52,307 nucleotides of DNA from Terriglobia bacterium. Lineage in GTDB: Bacteria; Acidobacteriota; Terriglobia; Terriglobales; Acidobacteriaceae. Under the pieces are notes generated by a model that had not been told where the DNA came from, made no database searches, and saw nothing but the letters and a program-made list of their open reading frames with translations. This document shows positions 44,217 through 52,307 of this stretch, in pieces; position 1 is the first letter of the stretch; the number at the start of each line of letters is the position of its first letter. The stretch covers positions 1-52,307 of the forward strand of contig JAIQFO010000035.1 of NCBI GenBank assembly GCA_020073215.1, read 5' to 3'. The position numbers were made by a program, and so were the translations under genes.

Positions 44217-44243
44217 CCTCCTTTCATGAGTTCCAATGAAAGG
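44217..44243 (-). promoter_or_regulatory. Hairpin sequestering the ribosome-binding site
   Basis: On the minus strand CCTTTCAT (complement of 44236-44243) pairs with ATGAAAGG (complement of 44220-44227) around an 8-base loop. The Shine-Dalgarno AAAGGAGG (complement of 44217-44224) overlaps the second arm. The structure could reduce translation of the ABM gene, for example as a thermosensor or protein-binding site. Confidence 0.5.
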
Positions 44244-44467
44244 GTTGGAGTGAAAGTTGAGGCGACAACGCTGACCCGCGACACGTGGGGGAGGCGGGTC
44301 GGGATTGCAGGAAATGATCGATTCGAGATTTCCAATTAAAGTATAGTCCCGGCGGACGGAGGAGATTTGCACACCAGGGGCCAAGGAAAGGGATTTCTCA
44401 ACAGTCAACGTCGGCAGAGACGAGCGTCCCGATGGCCGTGATAGCGACGCAAGGAAGGTCGGTCTTG

Positions 44468-46027
44468 TTAATTCCAGTGATGGGAATGCCACCAGATCTT
44501 CTGCATGTTGAACTTCACGCCTCGGCAAAGGTAGATGGGAGCGTTCTCCTCGCCCATAGCGAACCGCTGATAATGTTCGAATGCCTGGAACGAGCTGCAG
44601 TTGTCCTGCACATCCTCGCGGCCCCACTGGATCACGATCAGGTTGGCGTACGCCTGCGGGGGCGGTCCCCAGTACCAGTGGTTCTGGTGACGCGACCAGG
44701 CGCGCGGCAGTCCGTATTGCGGACCGAATAGGTTAATGGCGCCCGCTTCTCCGTAATTCCCGGCCCAGATTCCGGTGGTGACGCGTTCGGTGGGCGGCAG
44801 CGAGTTGTAGATGGCGGCTACGTCGCGCACCAGTTCGGGCCAGCCGAACTGATCTGCGATGGGCTGCATCAACAGCGATTCGTGGTGGACCTCGACTTTC
44901 GCTGGTTTGAACCCGATGGCGTTCTGATAGGCCAGCAGGTGCTCGGGCAAAAGCATCCAGGTGAACATCGGAACTGTCGGGATAGTCGCGAGCATGATCA
45001 CTGCCAGCGCAGCCGCCCGTGCCCATGCCGCACGATTGCGCAGCCAGTGCTCGACGGCGACCGCACCAGCCGCGAACAGTATGGGATAGATGGGGAACAG
45101 GTAGTAGTTCTTGGCGTGCGAAACTTCCATCACGACAAAAAAAACCACGAACGTCAGCCCGAGCACGCGCCACATACGGTTCCACAGCAGCCAGATCAGG
45201 CCTGGCAGCCACACCAGCAGCAGGATCGGATGCATATCGATGACCTGCTCCTTGAGGAAGGCCAGCGGGCCGAGCACGACATTCTTTCCTTCACGCCGCA
45301 CGTTGGCCAAGTCCTCGATCGTGGGAAAGTTGTGGCGGATCTGCCAGATGATGTTCGGCAGGAAAAGCGCAAGCGCGATGGCGCCGGCAATCCAGATCCA
45401 CGGCTTCCCGAATTCGCGGCGATGGTGCGTGAGCAGCAGCGCAACGACGACAGCGAAACCAAAGGAGAGCGTGGAATGTTTGTTTTCCAGACCCAGGCCA
45501 GCCAGGATCCCGAACCACAACCAGAGGCGTGATTCTCCTGTGCGCACAACACGGGCCAGCACTAGCACGCAGCCAATCCAGAACAGCGGTTCGAACGCGT
45601 TCATCGTCATCAGGCTGCTCATGACCAGGAACGCTGGGCAAAGCAGGATCGCGAGTCCCGCGAGCAGTTGCGCGTAGCGGCCGCCGCCGAGTTCCCGTGC
45701 GAGGAGCATCGAGATCGCGACCAGAACGGTGCCGGCGATTGCCGGGATGATCCGCAGCGCTGCGAGAGAGCCGCCCATAAGCAGCGCGACCTTCGCATAG
45801 ATGGCTATCAGCGGGGCACAATCCACGTAGCCCCAGTCGAGATGACGGGCAAGGTCCAGGTAGTAAAGTTCATCGCGGAAATATCCGTAGTGGCGGACGC
45901 TGGTGAACCCGTGCAACAGAAGCTTGGCCGCACACAGCACGATCAAGACGCCAACAGCTAGCTGTGGCAGGCGTCCGGACGACGACGTTTCACGAGAAGA
46001 CGATTGAAAAGCGGGTGTCGCGGACAT
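44468..46027 (-). CDS. GT39/ArnT-like membrane glycosyltransferase
   Basis: The 519-aa protein has about 11-12 hydrophobic segments. The N-terminal loop GYFRDELYYLDLARHLDWGY is the conserved acidic segment (the DE pair) of PMT/ArnT-family glycosyltransferases, which transfer sugars from lipid-linked donors on the outer face of the cytoplasmic membrane. A C-terminal soluble portion (residues about 400-519, including GIWAGNYGEAGAINLFG) lies in the periplasm. Acceptor and donor are unknown. It is on the same strand as the ABM gene, whose start is 258 bases beyond its stop. Confidence 0.85.
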   Translation of the reverse strand: MSATPAFQSSSRETSSSGRLPQLAVGVLIVLCAAKLLLHGFTSVRHYGYFRDELYYLDLARHLDWGYVDCAPLIAIYAKVALLMGGSLAALRIIPAIAGTVLVAISMLLARELGGGRYAQLLAGLAILLCPAFLVMSSLMTMNAFEPLFWIGCVLVLARVVRTGESRLWLWFGILAGLGLENKHSTLSFGFAVVVALLLTHHRREFGKPWIWIAGAIALALFLPNIIWQIRHNFPTIEDLANVRREGKNVVLGPLAFLKEQVIDMHPILLLVWLPGLIWLLWNRMWRVLGLTFVVFFVVMEVSHAKNYYLFPIYPILFAAGAVAVEHWLRNRAAWARAAALAVIMLATIPTVPMFTWMLLPEHLLAYQNAIGFKPAKVEVHHESLLMQPIADQFGWPELVRDVAAIYNSLPPTERVTTGIWAGNYGEAGAINLFGPQYGLPRAWSRHQNHWYWGPPPQAYANLIVIQWGREDVQDNCSSFQAFEHYQRFAMGEENAPIYLCRGVKFNMQKIWWHSHHWN

Positions 46028-46510
46028 TCAAGCTCCAATGCAGCGCAGTCGTCCGGCGACCACGGACGAATCGCGTCAGCTTTGACGAACCCGGTCAGTG
46101 GACCGTGAGACCCCGAGGCAGAGCCCCAGTTATCTGTGACGACTGAAGACGATCCCCGTTAGCAAATCTTCTCAGATATTGGCGGCGGATGTGTACACCA
46201 CATCCGCAACTGGCGTAACCAGGCGATTGCGCTCCCCCCGGCGAAGGGTCTGTCTGACAGTAGCGACCCCATCCGACAGCATGGTATGCAAGGTCAAGTC
46301 TTGGCTACCATAGCTGATTTGCGATTGAACTTGCTATCCCTCCCATTTCACCGTTAAATCCGCTTCTCCCGCCGCTCCTAAGCTTCTGAAGCAGTTGAGG
46401 CTATTGTTCGTCCAGATTTTTCACCCCATTTAACTTCCCCGAGCGCCTCTGCCGAGATATTTAAGCCACATTTGCAGTCCGAATCAGGCGACGTTTTGAA
46501 AGGAGGGTCT
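46028..46510. other. Divergent intergenic region
   Basis: These 483 bases separate the GT39 gene and the GYF-domain gene. They contain no convincing coding frame. The only support for a signal is AAAGGAGG at the right edge, which serves the GYF gene. Promoters for both genes must lie here, but I cannot place them. Confidence 0.4.
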
Positions 46511-46912
46511 GTGAGCTACTTCATCCTCCGCAACGGACAGCAGTACGGTCCGTATTCTCCGGTCGACATCGAGCGCTATCTGGCGGTAGGGGGCATCGTG
46601 GTTACCGACTTGGCCCGCACGGAAGAGATGAACCAGTGGCTGCCGCTTTCGCACATCATCCGCAACCTGCCTCCGCCGCCCAGCGCTGGCGAGAAGGTCG
46701 ATTCCGGGTGCGGCAGCGACCAGCAACCGGCGCCTGCGGGTCACGGGCCTGGCGAAATCAGCTTCAAGGTGCAGCCGATGCCGCCACCGGATCACCTCCC
46801 GGTGGAATCGCCGCCACCAGAGAGCAGGGCGCGCCGCCTCTCCCATCGCATTGTTGAGGTTCTCAACCGGCTCCAGGTCGGGCTCGTCGGATCACACCGG
46901 CCAGGCCATTGA
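46511..46912 (+). CDS. GYF_2-domain protein
   Basis: The 133-aa protein starts at GTG 46511, with AAAGGAGG (46499-46506) upstream. The first 55 residues match the bacterial GYF_2 domain (YFILRNGQQYGPYSPVDIER; GGIVVTDLARTEEMNQWLPL), thought to bind proline-rich peptides. A Pro/Gly-rich tail follows, with no membrane segment, whereas related proteins often continue into membrane domains. It lies 122 bases upstream of the Ig-repeat lipoprotein on the same strand. Confidence 0.8.
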   Translation: MSYFILRNGQQYGPYSPVDIERYLAVGGIVVTDLARTEEMNQWLPLSHIIRNLPPPPSAGEKVDSGCGSDQQPAPAGHGPGEISFKVQPMPPPDHLPVESPPPESRARRLSHRIVEVLNRLQVGLVGSHRPGH

Positions 46913-47034
46913 GCCACGCAACCCGTGCCGGGTGGTTTTTGAACCGGGGAAGGCAACGAGTTCATGGAAGAAAAGCGCGCGAGTTTTCAGTTGCTGATCA
47001 GCAGGAATTAGATATTGCACAAAGGGGAGAAGTC

Positions 47035-50000
47035 ATGCGCAACCATATTTTGAATTTAGTTCTTTTCGCGCTCGTCATTACGATCATCGGGTGCGGCAGT
47101 GGTGGAAGCGGCGGCGGCGGTGAGAAGCAAGACATCACGGTTTCTCTTTCTCCGAAGGCAATCAGCGTCGCTGGAGACGCGACCCAACAATTCACCGCGA
47201 CCATCCTCAACCCTAACAATCGCGGAGTCACTTGGACTCTGAGCGGCTCCGGCTGCAGCGGATCGGCCTGCGGCACACTCGGCAGCTACGGCGGCAATAA
47301 CAACCAAGGCTGGACTGCGACCTATACCGCGCCGCTCACGGTGCCGAATCCGGCGACCGTCACGGTGAAGGCGACCTCAATCGACGACCCCAGCAAGTCT
47401 GACACTGCCACTATCACGATCACTGCGCCGGTGGTCACGGTCAGTGTGACGCCCGCGACGCCGACGGTCATCCTCGGCGCCACGCAGCAGTTCACCGCGA
47501 CCGTCAAGGGCACGACGAATACTGCCGTGACCTGGAGTACAGCTGGGCCAGGAACGATCAACAGCAGCGGGCTCTACTCAACTCCCGCCACTGTGACTAC
47601 GCCCAAGACGGTGACGGTCACGGCCACGTCCCAAGCGGACACAACCAAGTCCGGCTCCGCGACCCTTACTATCCCCGCGGTGACGGTCGCCGTCTTGCCG
47701 CACGTGTCTACGGTGATCCTGGGCGCATCTCAGCAGTTCACCGCGACCGTTACCAATGCCACCAACACCGCGGTTGACTGGAGTTTGTCAGGAGCGGGCA
47801 GCCTGAGTAATACGGGGTTGTATGCTGCCCCGGCCAGTTTGACTACTCCCGCCACGGTCACGGTTAGAGCGGTTTCTCAGGCCGATCCCGACAAGACAAT
47901 GTCGATTACGTTCACTATTCCGGCGGTGGCGGTGTCGGTGTCGCCGGCTAACCCAACGGTTATTCTGGGAGCAACGCAGCAGTTCAGCGCTGTGGTCGCG
48001 AATGCGATGAACACCGCGGTGACTTGGACCATGACAGGTCCGGGTTCGGTGAGCAACGCGGGGCTTTACGCGGCACCGGCGAGTTTGACAACGCCGGCCA
48101 CGGCGACGATCACGGCCACCTCGGTGGCGGATCCCAGCAAGTCAGGTTCGGCGACGGTCAGCATTCCTGCGGTGGCCGTTTCCGTCACGCCACCAACCGC
48201 TACCCTGTTCGGTGGCGCGACGCAGCAATTCACCGCAGCCGTCACCAATGCCACGAACCAGGCAGTGACCTGGAGCGTGATGGGTCCCGGTTCGACGAAC
48301 AGCTCGGGGCTGTACTCAGCGCCAGCAGTCATTGCGAGTCAGGGAACGGTAACTGTTAAAGCGACCTCGGTGGCAGATCCCACGAAATCGGGGACGGCAA
48401 CGGTGACGCTGATTCCGATTAGCGTAACGGTTTCTCCGGCGACGGCTAAGGTCGTCATTACGGGGAAGAAACAGTTCAGCGCTGCCGTGGCGGGAACGTC
48501 GAATACGGTCGTCACCTGGAGTGTCTCCGGCACCGGATGCTCGGGCGACGACTGCGGCACGATCAACAGTGTAGGCCACTACGTGGCGCCGGCAGTGGTG
48601 CCGTCGTCCTTGGTCACGGTGAAAGCGAGTTCGGTCGCGGACCCAACGAAGTCGGGCACAACCTCAGTGCAGATCATGCCTAACGGCAACTTCAAGCTGA
48701 ACGGGAACTACGTGTTGTATTTCCAGGGATTTGATCCGACCGGAAATATGGTGGCCAGTGTCGCGAGCTTGGTGGCAGACGGCTCCGTCACCCCCGGCAC
48801 CATGACTGGCGTGTATGACCGGAACGGGGTTTCGACAACTCCAGGCGCGTACACGATGACTGGGAATTTTACTGTTTGGCCAGACAACCGTGGTGTCTTC
48901 ACCAAGAACACCGGTGAAGTCTTCCGCTTCGCAATCAACGACACCGGCGATCGCGGCTACTTCATCGAATGGGATAACTCGGGAGTGCGCGGCTCGGGCA
49001 TATTCAAGAAACAGACCACCACCGATTTCTCGCTGGCCAAGATCACGGGCGACTATGCCTTTGGTCTTACGGGAAGCGGCAACACAGGAGAACGGGAAGC
49101 AGTGGTCGGCCGGTTCACGATGAACGGCGCCGGAAGCCTGACGCAGGGAGCCTTCGATTCGGTGATGGCGATGGGCGGGCACTCCCGCGTGGACAGCTTC
49201 ACGGGCGGAATGACGATGAGTAGCGCGACCGGAGGCCCGAGCAACGGACGCGGAACCATGACGCTGACAATTCCGGGCATGGCGACCGTCAACGCGGTCA
49301 TCTACATGGTGAATGCGGGAGAACTCTTCTTTCTTTCCGCAGACCCGGTCAACGCGAATGCTCCGCTGCTGAGTGGAAGCATACTCAAGCAGTCGCCACC
49401 GCCGTTCATGACCAGTTCGCTGAATGGTCCGGCGGTGTTCCATGCTACGGGCCTGCATGCGTCGATGGGCTCCAATACCATCATGATTGGGCAGTGGGTG
49501 GCGAATCCGAACAGCGCCACTCTGACGGCGGAGTACGCCGGCAACGACAGCGGGAACAGCATCCCGCTGGGCAACTTCACAGCGACCTACAGCATTGCCG
49601 TAAACGGTCGCGCCAACCTCATTCCGTCCAGTGGGGGCGTGCCCGGCTTCTACTATTACCTGGTAGGGCCGAACAAGGCGTTCCTGGTTTCTGACGATCA
49701 GAACGTAATGACGGGGATGGTGGAGCCACAGACCATTCCCACGGGCGGGCTCACGAACACTTCGATCTTGGGCGACTACTTCCTGGGAACGATCGATCGG
49801 GCCTCATCCCAGGTGATCGATGCCTCCGGAGTGGAGAACCTGGACGGGGTGAATACGTGGACCTCGATGGAAGATGCCAGCTTGCCCGGTGGCAACTACG
49901 GCGATCTAGGGGCAGCGGGAACCTACAGCATGACCAACCCCGCCACCGGGAGAGGAACAATTACCGTTCCGGGCGGGAATGGCATTGTGTTTTATGCCGT

Positions 50001-50070
50001 TTCGCCGGGTAAGTTCTATAACTTCGTTCTGGACATGCCGGATCGAATCGCAGTCAGCGAGCAGCAGTAA
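47035..50070 (+). CDS. Large lipoprotein with six Ig-like repeats
   Basis: The 1011-aa protein starts at ATG 47035 after AAAGGGGAGAA. A lipobox (LVITIIGC) indicates lipid anchoring, followed by a Gly/Ser spacer. Six Big_2-like immunoglobulin repeats of about 84 residues span roughly residues 30-550; each has TVSVTPATPTVILGATQQFT-type openings, VTWS and GSGLY-type turns. The DNA repeats are also similar (47127-48680). The last 460 residues form another beta-rich region (NGNYVLYFQGFDPTGNMVAS, then repeated TG-x-Y motifs) seen in acidobacterial surface proteins. A surface adhesin or matrix role is likely. A strong terminator follows. Confidence 0.85.
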   Translation: MRNHILNLVLFALVITIIGCGSGGSGGGGEKQDITVSLSPKAISVAGDATQQFTATILNPNNRGVTWTLSGSGCSGSACGTLGSYGGNNNQGWTATYTAPLTVPNPATVTVKATSIDDPSKSDTATITITAPVVTVSVTPATPTVILGATQQFTATVKGTTNTAVTWSTAGPGTINSSGLYSTPATVTTPKTVTVTATSQADTTKSGSATLTIPAVTVAVLPHVSTVILGASQQFTATVTNATNTAVDWSLSGAGSLSNTGLYAAPASLTTPATVTVRAVSQADPDKTMSITFTIPAVAVSVSPANPTVILGATQQFSAVVANAMNTAVTWTMTGPGSVSNAGLYAAPASLTTPATATITATSVADPSKSGSATVSIPAVAVSVTPPTATLFGGATQQFTAAVTNATNQAVTWSVMGPGSTNSSGLYSAPAVIASQGTVTVKATSVADPTKSGTATVTLIPISVTVSPATAKVVITGKKQFSAAVAGTSNTVVTWSVSGTGCSGDDCGTINSVGHYVAPAVVPSSLVTVKASSVADPTKSGTTSVQIMPNGNFKLNGNYVLYFQGFDPTGNMVASVASLVADGSVTPGTMTGVYDRNGVSTTPGAYTMTGNFTVWPDNRGVFTKNTGEVFRFAINDTGDRGYFIEWDNSGVRGSGIFKKQTTTDFSLAKITGDYAFGLTGSGNTGEREAVVGRFTMNGAGSLTQGAFDSVMAMGGHSRVDSFTGGMTMSSATGGPSNGRGTMTLTIPGMATVNAVIYMVNAGELFFLSADPVNANAPLLSGSILKQSPPPFMTSSLNGPAVFHATGLHASMGSNTIMIGQWVANPNSATLTAEYAGNDSGNSIPLGNFTATYSIAVNGRANLIPSSGGVPGFYYYLVGPNKAFLVSDDQNVMTGMVEPQTIPTGGLTNTSILGDYFLGTIDRASSQVIDASGVENLDGVNTWTSMEDASLPGGNYGDLGAAGTYSMTNPATGRGTITVPGGNGIVFYAVSPGKFYNFVLDMPDRIAVSEQQ

Positions 50071-50088
50071 CTGGAAGCAGACCACGGA

Positions 50089-50128
50089 AACAGCCTCCCT
50101 CGGGGGTGCAACCCGAGGGAGGCTGTTT
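50089..50128. terminator. Strong bidirectional hairpin terminator
   Basis: AACAGCCTCCCTCGGG (50089-50104) and CCCGAGGGAGGCTGTT (50112-50127) form a perfect 16-bp stem with loop GGTGCAA, flanked by TTT on the right and AAA on the left. It lies between two convergent genes and likely serves both. Confidence 0.85.
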
Positions 50129-50199
50129 GCTGAACCATTGTGGCCGAATTGCTCGTTCGCGCAGGCTCAGACGCAAGTGTCGAGCCGTCTCGCAGGAGG

Positions 50200-51498
50200 T
50201 TATGGCGTCGGGATTACCGCCTGGGCTTCATTGGAATAGCCACTCTCTGCCCCGGTCGAATCGACTGCCGTGGTCACGTAGTAATAGGTCTGCCCGGCTT
50301 GGACCGAGTTGTCGGTATAGACAGCATTCGGATCCAGCGCGGAATTGATTTTGGCGTATGGGCCTCCTGAGACAGTTCCACGATAGACGTTATAGCCGCT
50401 AATCCCGGAGTTGCTATCGGTCCAGGAAAGAGAGGTGCTGTGCGATGTCGGCGCGACGCCATTCCCGGTGAGAGTCTCGGTGGGAGCATTCGAGGCATTG
50501 CTGGTGAAAGAGAGGACACCATTGGCGGTGCCGGCGGATTGCGGAGCGAACGTTACCGTGTACGGCACGTTTTGTCCGGGGGCGATGTTCACGGGGAAGG
50601 AAATCCCGGATATCGAGAATTCCGAATTATTTATGTTTGCAGAGGTGACGGTTACGTTGCCGAGGCTCGCACTGAGGCTGCCGCCTTTACTGGAACTGGC
50701 TCCCACGGTCACGCTGCCAAAATCCTGGGAGGTGGGAGAGACGGCAAGCTGGCCCTGAGGAGTGCCGGTACCGGTGAGGGGGATGGTCAGAGTTGGATTC
50801 GAGGCGTTGGACGTTACGGTAACAGTGCCGCTGGCGCTGCCCGCCGATAGCGGCGCAAACACTACGCTGAAGGTCACACTGGCGCCGGGATTCAGCGTGA
50901 GCGGAGGGTTCAGCCCACTGAAGCTAAACCCTGGCCCGGTGACGGTGGCCTGCGAGATCGTGACCGATACCCCACCCACGTTCGTGATCGAGTCTGTGAG
51001 GGTCTGGCTGCTACTGACTTGAATGTTGCCAAAATTCAGGCTGCTGGGATTGGCGCTGAGTTGACCGGGAGTTACGCCCGTACCGTTGAGAGAAACCGTG
51101 GTCGTGCCGTTCGAGGGCGGATTGCCTTTTCCGTGAGACTTGTTCTTGAGAACCGAGTATGCGATCGAGACGCTGCCACTGAAGTTGCCGCTGGACTGCG
51201 GCGCAAAAGTTGTGGCGAGCGGCACGCTCTGCCCCGGGGCGAGCGTCAACGGCAAGCCAAGGTTGCCGATGCCGAATCCGGTTCCTGAAACCGTCGTTTG
51301 CGAAATGGTCAGGTTCGAGTTTCCAGTATTGCTCAGAACCACCGATTGCGAAGCGGTGTTACCGATCACCACGCTACCGAAGTTCACGGGGGAAGGATTG
51401 GGCGCCAGTTGTCCAGTGGCGGTTGCCGCGAATAGAAAGACATTTAAAAGAACTAAACCGCAAACTACGTGCGTCGATGGGGGACCGAAGCGCTTCAC
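50200..51498 (-). CDS. Secreted choice-of-anchor-D/fibronectin-type protein
   Basis: The 432-aa protein begins at GTG 51498, with AGGAG upstream, and a signal peptide (VVCGLVLLNVFLFAATATG). Three choice-of-anchor-D (ASPM-SPD-2-Hydin-like) repeats follow: NPSPVNFGSVVIGNTASQSV, NPSSLNFGNIQVSSSQTL and SPTSQDFGSVTVGASSS. The C-terminus is a fibronectin type III domain (LSWTDSNSGISGYNVYRGTV ... TYYYVTTAVDSTGAESGYSN). Such proteins are surface or secreted, with carbohydrate or adhesion roles proposed. The frame extends to 51555, but the signal peptide favours 51498. Confidence 0.82.
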   Translation of the reverse strand: MKRFGPPSTHVVCGLVLLNVFLFAATATGQLAPNPSPVNFGSVVIGNTASQSVVLSNTGNSNLTISQTTVSGTGFGIGNLGLPLTLAPGQSVPLATTFAPQSSGNFSGSVSIAYSVLKNKSHGKGNPPSNGTTTVSLNGTGVTPGQLSANPSSLNFGNIQVSSSQTLTDSITNVGGVSVTISQATVTGPGFSFSGLNPPLTLNPGASVTFSVVFAPLSAGSASGTVTVTSNASNPTLTIPLTGTGTPQGQLAVSPTSQDFGSVTVGASSSKGGSLSASLGNVTVTSANINNSEFSISGISFPVNIAPGQNVPYTVTFAPQSAGTANGVLSFTSNASNAPTETLTGNGVAPTSHSTSLSWTDSNSGISGYNVYRGTVSGGPYAKINSALDPNAVYTDNSVQAGQTYYYVTTAVDSTGAESGYSNEAQAVIPTP

Positions 51499-52120
51499 GT
51501 CTGTTCTCCTGTTCCGTGCGTTAAGCAGCACGGCGGGGATTTGGAACAACCACATCGCGTCGCGCGACTAAGCAAATTGCGTGCAGACGCGGTGCATAAC
51601 CTATTCTTTCGGCTTTTCGCCCGAGTTGGGCAGGTCTCGGAAGTGCACGACGGTACGCGAAAGTGCACGACGCGGGCCGACTTTGGACGAGTGCGGGGAT
51701 GTCCAACGGGACGAGTACGGTGAATACACTTCTAGGTTCAGCCGCGAGGGATCGAATGCAGAGCGAGCGCGTCCTGAGGACGCCCGCATTGTCGATATCG
51801 GGCCATGCTCCCGATCAACGAGGGGCCTGCAAGAGGGCCTTAGCGAATCGCGGATTCCTGCTTGCCGCGCTTAGCAGCGTCTCTGGGGTTGTGTCTGGAT
51901 CACGACCGAAAAGCCGGGGCCAGTCCGGGATGAGAAATAGACAGGTGGGAGGAGGATGAAAACGGATTGCGGGCGTAAACGTACGTGGGTGTTGTGACCG
52001 TCAAGGTTTGCAAAACGAAAGAAGGACTACAAGTAATAGTTCGACCTCGACCTTGCGGACAGGGTCGGCAAGGCTCCACGTATCGGCACACACCGGTATC
52101 CGATCGGGGGATTTTGAGTG
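51499..52120. other. Unannotated intergenic region
   Basis: I see no convincing gene in these 620 bases. Two direct copies of AAGTGCACGACG start at 51641 and 51660, which could be a regulator site for the gene starting at 51498. GGGAGGAGG before ATG 51956 opens only a 13-codon frame. Some of it may be decayed coding sequence. Confidence 0.4.
52033..52088. repeat. Short dispersed repeat, copy 2
   Basis: This matches the repeat at 42495-42550, with core CTCGACCTTGCGGACAG. Here it lies about 155 bases upstream of a transposase start, so the repeat may be associated with insertion-sequence ends. Confidence 0.7.
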
Positions 52121-52242
52121 TAATCGGGAGTGGGTGTTGAAAAAGTCACGTCGATTAGCGGGATGAGATAGAGCAGAAGCATGATAGAAGAAAGCATTCG
52201 CACATGCTCTGTTTGATTCTGATCGTCGGAGGCCTGCTGATC

Positions 52243-52307
52243 ATGATGGGGCAACACGACCGCTCCGAAGCGCTGTTCTATTACTTCCGCCTGGAAGATC
52301 AGGTTCC
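52243..52307 (+). CDS. IS1182-like transposase, start only
   Basis: The last 65 bases encode MMGQHDRSEALFYYFRLEDQ followed by V, closely like the N-terminus of IS1182-type DDE transposases. GGAGG lies at 52228-52232, about 10 bases before ATG 52243 (ATG 52246 is the alternative). The rest is outside the window. The phrase TGTTGAAAAAGTC at 52136-52148 may be near the element's left end; this is a guess. Confidence 0.75.
   Translation, partial: MMGQHDRSEALFYYFRLEDQV

Noticed and set aside
47127..48680. Regularly spaced DNA similarity as a non-coding repeat array
   Set aside because: The spacing (about 250 bp) and reading frame match Ig-like protein domains in the lipoprotein.
51663..51959. 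98-aa plus-strand ORF
   Set aside because: GTG start without ribosome-binding site, low-complexity Arg/Ser composition and no recognised domain.
52027..52257. 76-aa minus-strand ORF
   Set aside because: It overlaps the dispersed repeat and the transposase start on the other strand.

Overview
The window looks like chromosomal DNA of an Acidobacteriota species. It is GC-rich, and it carries families typical of that phylum: a VWFA-type exported protein, an Oar-like TonB-dependent receptor with an N-terminal carboxypeptidase-regulatory domain, an N-terminal regulatory domain fused to TPRs, choice-of-anchor-D repeats and Ig-repeat lipoproteins. The assignment rests on gene content only; there is no rRNA gene here.

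Layout. 1-8.4 kb: the N-terminal part of an unrecognised minus-strand gene, a MoaD-MoaE fusion, the VWFA protein, a TonB receptor split by one in-frame amber codon, and a beta-barrel/PDZ protein. 8.4-18.6 kb: two biosynthetic operons transcribed away from each other. Leftward is the sulfate-assimilation operon sir-cobA-cysH; rightward is hisI-G-D-C-B-H-F-A. Each is preceded by a sigma70-like promoter, a short leader ORF that starts within a few bases of the predicted transcription start, and an intrinsic terminator. The leftward leader encodes seven Cys in eight codons (CCCMCCCC). The rightward leader encodes six His in eight codons (HRHNHHHH). Both show the segments needed for ribosome-stalling attenuation. 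I consider this back-to-back cysteine/histidine attenuator pair the most interesting system in the window.

18.6-20.7 kb: a small membrane protein of SMR/YnfA type, then a 59-aa membrane protein overlapping an Amt-like transporter whose first pore histidine is replaced by Gln. 20.7-25.8 kb: an accessory island with a palindromic MITE-like repeat, a frameshifted YCII gene, a three-gene ABC-3C-type putative defence operon (nuclease-like, middle component, SMC/Rad50-like ATPase) and a truncated IS630-like transposase. 25.8-33.5 kb: Ser/Thr kinase and PP2C phosphatase, an APC permease, a porin with a tandem operator-like site, and gltD.

33.5-52.3 kb: gltB, a divergent LysR regulator, a 0.9-kb gap that may encode a structured RNA, a TPR protein, TonB, an ABM-like protein with a hairpin over its ribosome-binding site, a GT39 membrane protein, a GYF-domain protein, a large Ig-repeat lipoprotein, a choice-of-anchor-D protein, and the beginning of an IS1182-like transposase at the right edge. 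Three dispersed repeat families occur twice each in the gaps between genes.

Sulfur, nitrogen and histidine metabolism are concentrated here. Sulfate reduction feeds cysteine, the Amt-like and GltBD genes concern ammonium assimilation, and the his operon draws nitrogen from glutamine through HisH.
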